Source: an uncultured Prevotellaceae bacterium
GTDB taxonomy: Bacteria > Bacteroidota > Bacteroidia > Bacteroidales > Bacteroidaceae
Assembly (NCBI GenBank): GCA_937891085.1
Contig: CALAEY010000065.1
Span: 1 to 56,676 of the forward strand
Length of the DNA stretch: 56,676 bases
Direction: 5' to 3'
Shown here: piece by piece, positions 1 to 8,051 of the stretch
Layout: every line of letters starts with the position of its first letter
Position numbering within the stretch: the first letter of the stretch is position 1
Notes under the pieces: generated by a model
The model's input: the letters and a program-made list of their open reading frames with translations, nothing else
The model's database searches: none
Told to the model about the DNA's origin: nothing
Position numbers and translations under genes: made by a program

Positions 1-53
1 AGAGCACAACCTTGCCAAGGTTGGGGTCGCGAGTCCGAGTCTCGTTTTCCGCT
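1..53 (+). tRNA. tRNA-Gly (GCC), 3' part only
   Basis: The window opens inside a tRNA. The anticodon arm CTTGCCAAG gives anticodon GCC. It is followed by a variable loop, a T arm (GAGTCCGAGTCTC) and the acceptor strand TTTCCGC with discriminator T at 53. The D arm and 5' acceptor strand lie before the window. No CCA is encoded. Confidence 0.9.
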
Positions 54-60
54 CTTCAAG

Positions 61-96
61 AGAGATTGTCAAGAAATTGGCAATCTCTTTTTTTTT
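61..96 (+). terminator. Rho-independent terminator after tRNA-Gly
   Basis: An 8-bp stem AGAGATTG (61-68) / CAATCTCT (81-88) is followed directly by a T run reaching 96. It closes the tRNA-Gly transcript and lies upstream of the next gene's promoter. Confidence 0.8.
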
Positions 97-124
97 GTAT
101 TCTCCCCTTTTTGCCGTATCTTCG
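94..124 (+). promoter_or_regulatory. Bacteroidales-type promoter for the agmatine deiminase gene
   Basis: TTTG at 94-97 and TATCTTCG at 117-124 are separated by 19 bp, matching the Bacteroidetes sigma-ABfr consensus TTTG-N19-TAnnTTTG. Transcription would start near 131, so the upstream in-frame ATG at 77 cannot be the start and the ATG at 143 is preferred. Confidence 0.75.
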
Positions 125-142
125 CAAAAAAAAATAGAGACG

Positions 143-1258
143 ATGGCTATCAAGGTACAAAATCCATTCTTCGACCGCAGGGAAGACGAACTGCAACTAG
201 ATGCTACACTATTCAAAGAAGTGATGGTGGAGCAGAGTGCTCCTATCCTCCCAGCTGAATGGTATCCGCAGAGCGGTGTGCAACTGACATGGCCGCACAA
301 GGACACCGACTGGGCACCGATGCTGGAGGAGGTACAGGCGTGCTTCAAAGCGGTGGCACGGGAGATAGCCGCACGAGAGCTTCTGCTGATAGTGACACCG
401 GAACCCGATGCCGTGAGGGCGCAGATAGAAGATGAGGTGAACATGGAGCATGTGCGCTTTTTCCAGTGCGACACAAACGACACCTGGGCGCGTGATCATG
501 GTGCCATCACTCTGACAGACAGCATCAAGCCTCATCTACTGGATTTCTGCTTCAACGGCTGGGGAAGCAAATTCCCTGCAAAGCTCGACAATGAGATCAC
601 CGGACATCTGGTGGTTGCCAAGCTGCTTCACGGTACTTATGAGAATCATCTGGACTTCGTGCTGGAAGGCGGCTCCATAGAGAGCGACGGGCATGGCACG
701 CTGCTCACTACCGCCGAATGTCTGCTGAATCACAACCGCAATTCACACATGAATATGGTGGAGATAGAAGAGGAACTGAAAGCATCGCTGCATCTGGAGC
801 GCATTCTATGGCTGCATCACGGCTATCTGCGCGGTGATGATACCGACAGCCATGTGGACACGTTGGCACGCTTCTGCTCCCCTACTTCCATCGCCTACGT
901 GCAATGCACGGATACTGCGGATGAGCACTACGAAGAGCTGCGTCTGATGGAAGAAGAACTGAAGGCACTGCGTCTGGCCGACGGCTCTGCATACCAGCTC
1001 TTCCCGCTCCCGATGGCTGATGCCGTATGGGAAGACGGAGAACAACTGCCTGCCACGTATGCCAACTTCCTCATCGTGAACGGTGCGGTGCTCTATCCTA
1101 CCTACCGCCAAGAAGCCAATGACGCGAAGGCGAAGGAAGTGCTGCAATCGGCATTCCCCGATAGAGAGATAGTGGGCATAGACTGCCGTCCGCTGATCAG
1201 TCAGCACGGATCGCTGCACTGCATCACCATGCAATACCCCCTCGGAGTACTAAAATAA
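143..1258 (+). CDS. Agmatine deiminase family protein
   Basis: A 371-residue protein of the Porphyromonas-type peptidyl-arginine deiminase / agmatine deiminase family. Agmatine deiminases convert agmatine to N-carbamoylputrescine plus ammonia in the cytoplasm, a step towards putrescine. Visible motifs fit the guanidino-modifying enzyme fold: WARDHG near residue 118, LEGGSIESDG near 174, a central HVD (the SHVDTLARF stretch), and the catalytic cysteine in the C-terminal HGSLHC. There is no signal peptide with the start at 143, unlike the secreted Porphyromonas gingivalis peptidyl-arginine deiminase, which favours the cytoplasmic agmatine enzyme. Substrate choice between agmatine and related guanidines cannot be read from sequence. 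The start follows a clear promoter by about 12 nt after the likely transcription start. The lipid kinase gene follows 15 bp later on the same strand. Confidence 0.88.
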   Translation: MAIKVQNPFFDRREDELQLDATLFKEVMVEQSAPILPAEWYPQSGVQLTWPHKDTDWAPMLEEVQACFKAVAREIAARELLLIVTPEPDAVRAQIEDEVNMEHVRFFQCDTNDTWARDHGAITLTDSIKPHLLDFCFNGWGSKFPAKLDNEITGHLVVAKLLHGTYENHLDFVLEGGSIESDGHGTLLTTAECLLNHNRNSHMNMVEIEEELKASLHLERILWLHHGYLRGDDTDSHVDTLARFCSPTSIAYVQCTDTADEHYEELRLMEEELKALRLADGSAYQLFPLPMADAVWEDGEQLPATYANFLIVNGAVLYPTYRQEANDAKAKEVLQSAFPDREIVGIDCRPLISQHGSLHCITMQYPLGVLK

Positions 1259-1273
1259 TGTAGACTTAAACCC

Positions 1274-2275
1274 ATGACTGAAAAGAAGAAAATATCATTC
1301 CTCTTGAATCCTATCTCCGGCACTCAGGGAAAGGAGCAAATCGTGAAGCTCATCCATGAGAAGCTGGATACCTCACTCTATGACTATGAAATCATCAAGA
1401 CCGAATATGCCGGCCATGCGGTGGTATTGGCGAAGGCTTGCGCCGAGAAGGGCGACTTCGCCGTGGTGGCCATCGGTGGTGACGGTACGGTGAATGAGAT
1501 AGCACGCTCATTGGTGCATACAGATACGGCACTGGGCATCATCCCATGCGGATCGGGCAACGGATTGGCACGTCATCTGCACATCTCCACCATAGCCAGC
1601 AAGGCCATCGACATACTGAACAAGGGTGTTGTGGAGACCATAGACTATGGGAAAATCAACGGGCAGCTGTTCTTCTGCACGTGTGGTGTGGGCTTTGATG
1701 CGTTCATCAGCCTCAAATTTGCGGAATCTGGCAAACGAGGACCGCTGTCGTATGTAGAGCAGACGCTGCGCGAGAATCTGAGCTATAAACCAGAAACCTA
1801 CGAACTGGACATCGAGGGGAATACGGAGCACTACAAGGCCTTCGTGATAGCATGCGGCAATGCCGCACAGTATGGCAACAATGCCTTCATCGCACCGCAC
1901 GCCTCACTGATGGACGGGATACTCGACATCACGGTGCTGGAGCCTTTCACGCTGCTGGATGTGCCATCACTGACCTTCCAGCTCTTCAACAAGACCATCG
2001 ATCAGAACAGCCACATCAAGACTTTCCGCTGCAAATCACTGCACATTCACCGTGAGAAGCCCGGTGTGGCGCATTTTGACGGTGATCCTATCATGATGGG
2101 CGAAGATATCTACGTGACCATCGTTCCTGCAGGACTGCGTGTAGTGACACCAGAAGAGCCCGAATCTCCGGAGCATGACGGCACTATGCTTGAGCGCACA
2201 CAGGAGGTGGTGCTCAACGGTCTCCGTCAGCTGAATGATGAAATTTTTGAGGGAATCAAGAAACTTAATCGCTAA
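1274..2275 (+). CDS. YegS/DgkB-like lipid kinase
   Basis: A 333-residue member of the diacylglycerol kinase catalytic-domain family (YegS/DgkB/BmrU group), which phosphorylates diacylglycerol or related lipids using ATP. The N-terminus has the NPISGTQGK nucleotide-binding loop, followed by GGDGTVNE near residue 65 and PCGSGNGLARHL near 95, the hallmark motifs of the fold. HFDGDP near residue 270 matches the conserved C-terminal segment. The length is normal for the family. It starts 15 bp after the deiminase stop and is probably cotranscribed with it. The precise lipid substrate is not determinable; sphingoid lipids are possible because Bacteroidetes make them, but that is speculation. Confidence 0.88.
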   Translation: MTEKKKISFLLNPISGTQGKEQIVKLIHEKLDTSLYDYEIIKTEYAGHAVVLAKACAEKGDFAVVAIGGDGTVNEIARSLVHTDTALGIIPCGSGNGLARHLHISTIASKAIDILNKGVVETIDYGKINGQLFFCTCGVGFDAFISLKFAESGKRGPLSYVEQTLRENLSYKPETYELDIEGNTEHYKAFVIACGNAAQYGNNAFIAPHASLMDGILDITVLEPFTLLDVPSLTFQLFNKTIDQNSHIKTFRCKSLHIHREKPGVAHFDGDPIMMGEDIYVTIVPAGLRVVTPEEPESPEHDGTMLERTQEVVLNGLRQLNDEIFEGIKKLNR

Positions 2276-2279
2276 AAAC

Positions 2280-2310
2280 TTTGCAGATAATAAAAATAGT
2301 ATTATCTTTG
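2280..2310 (+). promoter_or_regulatory. Promoter of tRNA-Asp
   Basis: TTTG at 2280-2283 and TATCTTTG at 2303-2310 with an exact 19-bp spacer, a full match to the Bacteroidetes consensus. It sits 19 bp before the mature tRNA 5' end. Confidence 0.85.
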
Positions 2311-2329
2311 CACTCGCTAAGACAACGCT

Positions 2330-2403
2330 GGTGCGTTAGTTCAGTTGGTTAGAATACATGCCTGTCACGCATGGGGTCACGAGTTCGAGTCTCGTACGCA
2401 CCG
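2330..2403 (+). tRNA. tRNA-Asp (GTC)
   Basis: A complete 74-nt cloverleaf. Acceptor strands GGTGCGT (2330-2336) and ACGCACC (2396-2402) pair perfectly, the discriminator is G2403, and the anticodon loop CTGTCAC gives GTC. CCA is not encoded. Confidence 0.95.
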
Positions 2404-2410
2404 CTAACCT

Positions 2411-2439
2411 AAGCCCTGAGAGTTTCTCAGGGCTTTTTT
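2411..2439 (+). terminator. Rho-independent terminator of tRNA-Asp
   Basis: A perfect 11-bp stem AAGCCCTGAGA / TCTCAGGGCTT with a 3-nt loop (GTT) and a following T run. Confidence 0.9.
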
Positions 2440-2503
2440 ATTTAAGCATTAATCATTTTGAGAAAGAGTTGAATACTTCAAAGAAATCATGCCGCATGGT
2501 TAA

Positions 2504-2531
2504 TTTTCAATTTTCAATTTTCAATTCTCAA
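2504..2531 (+). repeat. Heptad array TTTTCAA x4 before the acyltransferase gene
   Basis: Three exact units TTTTCAA and one TTCTCAA with a strict 7-bp period. It ends 17 bp before the start codon at 2549. It is one of the many heptad arrays in this window. Confidence 0.8.
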
Positions 2532-2548
2532 TTAAATATAGTTTCATC

Positions 2549-3538
2549 ATGGAGCAGAAAGTTATAGCCAATCGTTTGGATTGGATGGATTGGGCCAAGG
2601 CCATAGCCATCACGATCGTTGTGTTCGGACACCTCCGCAGTCCGCTGATGACGTGGGTATTCAGTTTCCACATGCCGTTTTTCATCATGCTCTCGGGCTT
2701 CCTGCAGAAGAAACGCCCACTGCGTGAAGAGGTGGTGAAGAGTGCCAAATCGCTGCTCTTGCCATACCTTATCTATAACGTATTCTTGCTGGCCTATAGT
2801 CTCTGCACGGGTGAATATCAATCCAACTATCCGCTCAGCATGCTGATAGGCTTGCAGTGGAACCTTTCTATGGCTTGCCGCCCACTTTGGTTCCTCTTGG
2901 CACTCTTCTGGATGCGTGTGTCATACGCGGCATTACCACAGAATGGCAGGAAGGGCAGCTATGTGTTGGCATTGCTTTGCATCCTCTTCGTGTGGGTATA
3001 TGCAGGGAAGGAACCCATGAAACCAGAGCACAATTACTTCCAGATATTTGAAGCCATCATCTGCTTCCCATTCTTCATCATCGGTACTCTGCTGCATGAA
3101 TATAAGGGAGAGCAGGCATTAGACCGTTTCCCTGTGGCTTTACGCTTCCTGCTCATCGCTGTGGGATTGGTCGTGGGATTCTACATCGTCAGTCAGAATG
3201 GCTTTGTGAACATCTTCCGTCTCACGCCAGGAAAGGTGGTTCCGCTGTTCTACATCAGTGCAGCCATCATCAGCATCTGCCTCATTTGGCTGATCTACCA
3301 AACGTTGAAGGTGCGCAGCAGCTATATCCAGTTGGTATCCGAAGGCACACTGCTCATCTTTGCCGTGCATCAAGCCATCTTCTGGCCGCTTCGTGAGGTC
3401 CTTCCTGGCGGCTTCTGGGGTTCTTTAGCAGTGGCATTAGTCACCGTCTTCGTACTCTCTGGCTTTGCATGGTTGGCAAGGAAATATTGCCCTGTCTTGA
3501 TAGGACATAGTCCTGCCCATTCCTCTAAGACGAAATAG
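2549..3538 (+). CDS. Acyltransferase family 3 membrane protein
   Basis: A 329-residue multi-pass membrane protein of the acyltransferase_3 family (OafA / fucose 4-O-acetylase-like). These proteins move acetyl or other short acyl groups onto surface sugars. The N-terminus has the typical DWMDWAKAIAI start, the conserved histidine in VVFGHLRSP and FHMPFFIMLSGFL. About ten hydrophobic helices follow through to the C-terminus, and the length is normal. The gene stands alone between tRNA-Asp and the broken ATPase gene; there are no sugar genes nearby to suggest its acceptor. The start ATG at 2549 lies just after a heptad repeat array. Confidence 0.82.
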   Translation: MEQKVIANRLDWMDWAKAIAITIVVFGHLRSPLMTWVFSFHMPFFIMLSGFLQKKRPLREEVVKSAKSLLLPYLIYNVFLLAYSLCTGEYQSNYPLSMLIGLQWNLSMACRPLWFLLALFWMRVSYAALPQNGRKGSYVLALLCILFVWVYAGKEPMKPEHNYFQIFEAIICFPFFIIGTLLHEYKGEQALDRFPVALRFLLIAVGLVVGFYIVSQNGFVNIFRLTPGKVVPLFYISAAIISICLIWLIYQTLKVRSSYIQLVSEGTLLIFAVHQAIFWPLREVLPGGFWGSLAVALVTVFVLSGFAWLARKYCPVLIGHSPAHSSKTK

Positions 3539-3549
3539 TGTGAGAGGCG

Positions 3550-3580
3550 CTTGGATATTAATGAAATGTTCGTATCTTTG
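3550..3580 (+). promoter_or_regulatory. Promoter of the disrupted ATPase gene
   Basis: CTTG at 3550-3553 and TATCTTTG at 3573-3580 with a 19-bp spacer. Transcription should start near 3587, making the ATG at 3622 the likely start rather than the one at 3583. Confidence 0.65.
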
Positions 3581-3621
3581 CAATGTGTTACGAAAAAAGT
3601 CGTAACGAAAATTTGCGTAGT

Positions 3622-4857
3622 ATGGAAAATCCTTTCAAATTCGGAACTATTGTTGAAGAAGACTACTTCACAGACAGGGTAGAGGAGGTGGCTTATATTT
3701 GTCAGTTCGTCAACAGTGTCAATCATCTGATTCTTATCAGTCCTCGAAGATTCGGGAAAAGTAGCTCCGTGTGGTGATAAGTTCCTAAACCTAAAATGTG
3801 TCATCTAAGACAGCCTGTAATAGACATAATCATCGTATTTTTGAAAGAAATATCTTTGATTTGTTGCATAAAACACCATTTAAGGAACGCTATTAAGCCT
3901 TTAGGAACTTATCACCACATGGATAAAAGTAGTGTGGTGGCAAAGGCTGTGAAGCAGACGGGGCGTAAGTCTATTAATGTTAATCTGCAGCAAGTGACGT
4001 CTGTGGCCGACTTATCTGCCAAGATTTTGAGAGAACTGTTCAAGGTACATCCTTTGGAAAGAGTGCGCCATCTGATTACCCATTTTCGTATAATTCCGAC
4101 CTTGTCCACTAACCCCCTTACAGGGATGATGGATGTTTCTTTTCAACCCAGTGCAGATGGAGTGGTACTGTTGGAGGATGTGCTGACGCTGATAGATCGT
4201 GCTCATACTCCAGAGGATAGGATCATCGTAGTACTGGATGAGTTTCAGGAAATATTAGACATAGCTCCTAGACTTGATAAGCAGTTGAGAGCTATTATGC
4301 AACAACAGAAGTCCGTAAACTACATCTTGCTTGGAAGTCAAGAAAGCATGATGACAGATATATTTGAAAACAAGAAATCGCCTTTTTATCACTTTGGTGA
4401 GTTGATGAGGTTGAAAAAGTTGCCTTATGAAGATTTCCATCGTTTCCTGGCCAACAGGCTGCAGCCTTGTTTTGCTGCCAAAAGCGAGGAATTGGCTGGG
4501 CGTATATTGGATTACACAAAGTGTCATCCGTATTATTCCCAGCAATTGGCAGCTAATGTTTGGCAAATAGGGATGCTACAACCAGAAACGACTGATCCGT
4601 TGGTTTCTGCAATAGACCAGATAGTCACCACACATGCGTTGGATTATGAGCGCATATGGATGAACTTCACACGTACCAACAAATGGATTATGCAAAGGTT
4701 GGCTACAGGAACAGCACTTCAAACGGGTGAATACCCCACAAGTACTATCTATAGTGCATTGAAGCGCTTGCAGAAAGAGGGGTATGTTATTTATACAGAC
4801 CGTTATGAGTTGGAGGATCCTTTCTATCGTCAGTGGATAGTAAAAGGACTTGCGTAG
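3622..4857 (+). pseudogene. AAA-type ATPase gene interrupted by a MITE in its Walker A motif
   Basis: The 5' part (3622-3764) encodes an archaeal-type ATPase (PF01637-like) N-terminus: MENPFKFGTIV, then the P-loop SPRRFGKSS. A 160-bp MITE (3765-3924) enters directly after GKSS. Removing the MITE and one copy of its 8-bp duplication restores the frame as GKSSVVAKAV and gives an intact gene of about 355 codons. The 3' part has Walker B-like IIVVLDEFQ, a sensor-like LLGSQESMM, and a C-terminal winged-helix-like region (ALKRLQKEGYVIYTDRYELEDP). The first fragment ends at a stop inside the MITE. The second fragment is an open frame of 353 codons that begins inside the MITE (3796) and has an ATG at the MITE tip (3919), but it lacks the start of the P-loop, so it should not hydrolyse ATP. 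Confidence 0.85.
3765..3924 (+). mobile_element. 160-bp MITE, copy 1
   Basis: A 160-bp element with about 24-bp terminal inverted repeats (core GTGTGGTGATAAGTTCC, ending CCACATGGAT) and no transposase. It is flanked by a perfect 8-bp target duplication AAAAGTAG (3757-3764 and 3925-3932). It is identical to copy 2 (5362-5521) and differs by two substitutions from copy 3 (52679-52838, opposite strand). Internally it has an exact -7 box TATCTTTG at 3851-3858 pointing right, without a good -33 box. Its right tip carries an ATG. Confidence 0.95.
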
Positions 4858-4886
4858 TAAAGAGGTGCAGCCATCGGGGCAGTTAG

Positions 4887-5111
4887 CTAAATGGTAGTGA
4901 ATCGTGCCATGTGAATCATGCGCCGTGGAGTCGTGCAGAACTTGCTCCGTGAGTTGGCAGAAGCCCTGTCGAACACCTCGCGCAGCACCTGTACGCGCTT
5001 TCCCAGCACCTCGCGCTCTGCCATCATCTCAGTGAGCGTCTTCCCGTCCTTCACCGTGTGCATGTTGGTGGCATTGATGCGATACATCACCTCCTGCAGT
5101 TGTTTCAGGCA
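4887..5111 (-). pseudogene. Remnant of a DIP1984/septicolysin-like gene
   Basis: On the minus strand the frame reads LKQLQEVMYRINATN, then HTVKDGKTLTEMMAERE and VLGKRVQVLREVFDRASANS. I recognise this as the central part of the DIP1984 family (also annotated septicolysin), small helical proteins of about 150 residues with unknown function. The N-terminal third is missing, with the sequence running into a palindrome at 5118-5167. The C-terminus after ASANSRSKF does not resemble the family and stops early at 4887. No start codon or promoter is evident. I judge it a decayed fragment lying between two MITE copies; the family assignment is from memory of the motif. Confidence 0.5.
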
Positions 5112-5117
5112 CCCATC

Positions 5118-5167
5118 ACTATGCGTACCAAAGTTCAGACAGCAGTGCTGTCTGAACTTTGCATAGT
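5118..5167. repeat. Long palindrome (16-bp perfect stem, bulged outer stem)
   Basis: The inner arms 5129-5144 and 5146-5161 (CAAAGTTCAGACAGCA and its complement) pair perfectly around a single G. Outer arms ACTATGC (5118-5124) and GCATAGT (5161-5167) extend it after a 4-nt bulge. No T run follows, so it is not a standard terminator. It marks the broken end of the DIP1984 remnant. Confidence 0.8.
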
Positions 5168-5220
5168 TATCCCAAGGTTTTTATCTCGCCTCCTCATCCC
5201 TTTTGCAAGCCCAGATTTAT

Positions 5221-5270
5221 CGTTTTCTGTCCAAATCTACCTTTTTTACCCCACATTTGGACAGAAATCG
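5221..5270. repeat. Inverted repeat 15/16 bp with 18-nt loop
   Basis: Arms 5221-5236 and 5255-5270 contain TTTCTGTCCAAAT and its complement, with one mismatch in 16. The flanking bases (CCCAGATTTATCG on the left, CGATGGG on the right) add weaker similarity. No ORF spans it. Its role is unknown; it may be a REP-like unit. Confidence 0.7.
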
Positions 5271-5361
5271 ATGGGTTTGTCTAGAAGAATGATTATATTT
5301 GTCGCATTAAAAAAGGGTAATTTGTGGAACTACTTGCCACCGAAGTATCGACATTAAAGAA

Positions 5362-5521
5362 CTCCGTGTGGTGATAAGTTCCTAAACCTAAAATGTGTCA
5401 TCTAAGACAGCCTGTAATAGACATAATCATCGTATTTTTGAAAGAAATATCTTTGATTTGTTGCATAAAACACCATTTAAGGAACGCTATTAAGCCTTTA
5501 GGAACTTATCACCACATGGAT
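5362..5521 (+). mobile_element. 160-bp MITE, copy 2, just upstream of mutS2
   Basis: Identical in sequence and orientation to copy 1, with a perfect 8-bp duplication TTAAAGAA (5354-5361 and 5522-5529). It ends 10 bp before the mutS2 start codon, so it lies in the 5' leader or promoter of mutS2. Its internal TATCTTTG falls at 5448-5455, pointing to mutS2. Confidence 0.95.
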
Positions 5522-5531
5522 TTAAAGAAAT

Positions 5532-8051
5532 ATGATATACCCAAATAACTTTGAAGAGAAAATAGGATTCCAGCAGGTGAGGAGCTTGCTGAAGAGCAAG
5601 TGCCTCAGCACGTTGGGTGCTGAGCGCGTGGACATGATGGCTTTCAGCGAAGCCTACGACGAGATCAAGGAAAAGCTGGAGCAGACGGCGGAGTTTGTCA
5701 AGATCTTGCAGGCGGATGAGAACTTCCCCTCCACCTACTACTTCGACGTGAGGGAGTCGCTGAAGCGCATCCGCGTGGAAGGCACTTATCTCGATGAGCC
5801 AGAGCTGTTCGACTTGCAGCGCTCACTCTCCACCATCCAAGACATCCTGCACTTCCTGCGCACCAAGCAGGCAGAGGAGGATGTGCTGCGCTATCCGCGC
5901 CTGTCGGCTTTGGCAGGAGATATAGAGCTGTTCCCTGCCGTGGTGCGTCGCATCAGCAGCATCCTCGATCCTTTTGGGAAAATCAAGGACAATGCTTCTG
6001 TGCAGCTGGCCAGCATACGCCATGAATTGACTACCACCGTGGGCAGCATCTCGCGTACGCTGAACTACATCTTGCGCAGTGCGCAGAGCGAAGGGGTGGT
6101 GGACAAGGATGTAGCACCCACCATGCGTGATGGGCGACTGGTGATCCCCGTGGCACCTGCTTTGAAGCGTCGCATCAAGGGTATTGTGCACGATGAGAGT
6201 GCCAGCGGACGAACGGTGTTCATCGAACCTGCTGAGGTGGTGGATGCCAACAATCGCATACGTGAGCTGGAGAGCGAGGAACGCAGGGAGATACTGCGCA
6301 TACTGACCCTGTTCAGTGAGCAACTGCGACCAAATATCCCAGCCGTGCTGCAAAGCTATGAGTTCTTGGCGGATATCGACTTTATCAGAGCCAAAGCGCT
6401 GTGGGCCGTACAGACGGGCAGCACTATGCCATACCTTGTGGATAAGCGTCTGGTAGACTGGGTGATGGCTGTGCATCCGCTGCTGCAGATCTCCCTGCAG
6501 AAGCATGATAAGAAGGTGGTGCCGCTGGACATCTCGCTGAACAGGAAGCAGCGCATCCTGCTCATCTCTGGTCCAAATGCAGGCGGCAAGTCGGTCTGCC
6601 TCAAGACGGTGGGCCTGCTGCAATACATGCTGCAATGCGGTATGCTGGTGCCAATGCGCGAGAACAGCACAGTGGGCATCTTCAGCCACATCTTTATAGA
6701 TATAGGTGACGAGCAGAGCATCGAGGACGATTTGAGTACTTATAGCAGTCATCTGCTGAATATGAAGTTCATGATGAAACATTGCGATGGCAGCAGTCTG
6801 ATACTGATAGACGAGTTCGGCAGCGGTACGGAACCAAACATCGGAGGTGCCATCGCAGAAGCCGTACTGAAGCGCCTCAATGAGAAAGGCACCTATGGCG
6901 TAATCACCACCCACTATCAGAATCTGAAGCACTTTGCAGAAGATCATGATGGTGTGGTGAACGGCGCGATGCTCTACGACCGTCACTTGATGCAGGCATT
7001 GTATCAACTTCAGATAGGCAATCCGGGCAGCTCTTTCGCCGTGGAGATAGCCCGCAAGATAGGCTTGCCAGAAGAGGTGATCAAGGATGCCAGCGACATC
7101 GTGGGCACTGACTACATCAATGCTGACAAGTATCTGCAAGACATCGTGCGTGATAAGCGCTATTGGGAAACCAAGCGTCAGACCATCCACCAGCGTGAGA
7201 AGCAGATGGAAGAGACCATTGCCCGCTACGAGGAAGAACTGCGCGACTTGCAGAAGGAGCGTAAGGAAATCATGCAGAAGGCCCGTGAGGAAGCCAAGCA
7301 GTTGATGGCGGATTCTAATGCCAAGATAGAGAATACCATCCGTGAGATACGTGAGCAGCAAGCAGAGAAGGAGCAGACGCGTCGTGTAAGGCAGGAACTG
7401 GAAGACTTCAAGCGAGAACTGGAAGAGCAGGCTCGTGTAGATGCGGAGGAGAAGATCAACAAGAAGATAGAGCAACTGCGTTTGCGCCAGCAGCGTAAGC
7501 AAGAGAAAAAGGAGAAGCGTGAAAAACAAGCCGCTGTGGCTACGGAAGAGAAGGCGCGCCAAGTGGCAGAGCGCATCTATGGCATAGAGGAGGGCGACTA
7601 TGTGCGCCTGAAAGGTCAGCAGGCAGTTGGCCAGGTGATGGAGATAAAAGGCCAGCAAGCCGTAGTGGGCTATGGAAGTGTCAAGACCACCGTGAAGCTG
7701 AGCCGTCTGGAACCAGCTCATGCAGTGGCTCGTCAGGACGAGCTAAGTACCAAGAGTACCTATCTGAGTGAAGGAACGCTGGATACGATGCATGATCGTC
7801 GCCTGAACTTCCGCCAGGACCTCGACGTGCGTGGCATGCGTGGCGATGAGGCTTTGCAGGCAGTCACCTATTTCATCGATGATGCCATACTGATAGGTGT
7901 GCCTCGTGTGCGCATCCTGCATGGCACAGGAAACGGCATCCTGCGCACCCTTATCCGTCAGTATCTGGCCACAGTGCCAGGCGTCAGCAGTTTCCGCGAC
8001 GAGCATGTGCAGTTTGGCGGAGCAGGGCTCACGGTAGTGGAACTTGGGTGA
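5532..8051 (+). CDS. mutS2: Endonuclease MutS2
   Basis: An 839-residue MutS2 protein. MutS2 is a MutS-family ATPase with a C-terminal Smr nuclease domain; it acts on branched DNA and suppresses recombination, and in some bacteria rescues collided ribosomes. Visible parts in order are the helical core/clamp domain, Walker A SGPNAGGKS near residue 345, Walker B LILIDEFGSGTEP near 425, the THYQNLKHFA switch, a long charged coiled coil at about 540-680, and the Smr domain with LDVRGMRGDEA and HGTGNG at 755-839. Length and architecture are complete. The ATG at 5532 gives the normal N-terminus (FEEKIGFQQVRSLL). A MITE inserted 10 bp upstream has displaced whatever promoter served the gene. Confidence 0.95.
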   Translation: MIYPNNFEEKIGFQQVRSLLKSKCLSTLGAERVDMMAFSEAYDEIKEKLEQTAEFVKILQADENFPSTYYFDVRESLKRIRVEGTYLDEPELFDLQRSLSTIQDILHFLRTKQAEEDVLRYPRLSALAGDIELFPAVVRRISSILDPFGKIKDNASVQLASIRHELTTTVGSISRTLNYILRSAQSEGVVDKDVAPTMRDGRLVIPVAPALKRRIKGIVHDESASGRTVFIEPAEVVDANNRIRELESEERREILRILTLFSEQLRPNIPAVLQSYEFLADIDFIRAKALWAVQTGSTMPYLVDKRLVDWVMAVHPLLQISLQKHDKKVVPLDISLNRKQRILLISGPNAGGKSVCLKTVGLLQYMLQCGMLVPMRENSTVGIFSHIFIDIGDEQSIEDDLSTYSSHLLNMKFMMKHCDGSSLILIDEFGSGTEPNIGGAIAEAVLKRLNEKGTYGVITTHYQNLKHFAEDHDGVVNGAMLYDRHLMQALYQLQIGNPGSSFAVEIARKIGLPEEVIKDASDIVGTDYINADKYLQDIVRDKRYWETKRQTIHQREKQMEETIARYEEELRDLQKERKEIMQKAREEAKQLMADSNAKIENTIREIREQQAEKEQTRRVRQELEDFKRELEEQARVDAEEKINKKIEQLRLRQQRKQEKKEKREKQAAVATEEKARQVAERIYGIEEGDYVRLKGQQAVGQVMEIKGQQAVVGYGSVKTTVKLSRLEPAHAVARQDELSTKSTYLSEGTLDTMHDRRLNFRQDLDVRGMRGDEALQAVTYFIDDAILIGVPRVRILHGTGNGILRTLIRQYLATVPGVSSFRDEHVQFGGAGLTVVELG

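Noticed and set aside
77..142. N-terminal extension of the agmatine deiminase frame from ATG 77
   Set aside because: It covers the terminator and promoter of the region, and the family N-terminus fits ATG 143.
3370..3804. Minus-strand 144-codon frame starting in the MITE
   Set aside because: Most of it is antisense to the acyltransferase and ATPase genes. Only its first residues, from the MITE tip, are of interest as an outward frame.
4860..5360. Plus-strand frames of 82 and 99 codons between the ATPase and mutS2
   Set aside because: They run through the palindromes and antisense to the DIP1984 remnant; no domain or start context supports them.
5823..7721. A 632-codon minus-strand frame opposite mutS2
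   Set aside because: It is a shadow of the mutS2 codon pattern, with Leu/His-rich composition and no recognisable domain.
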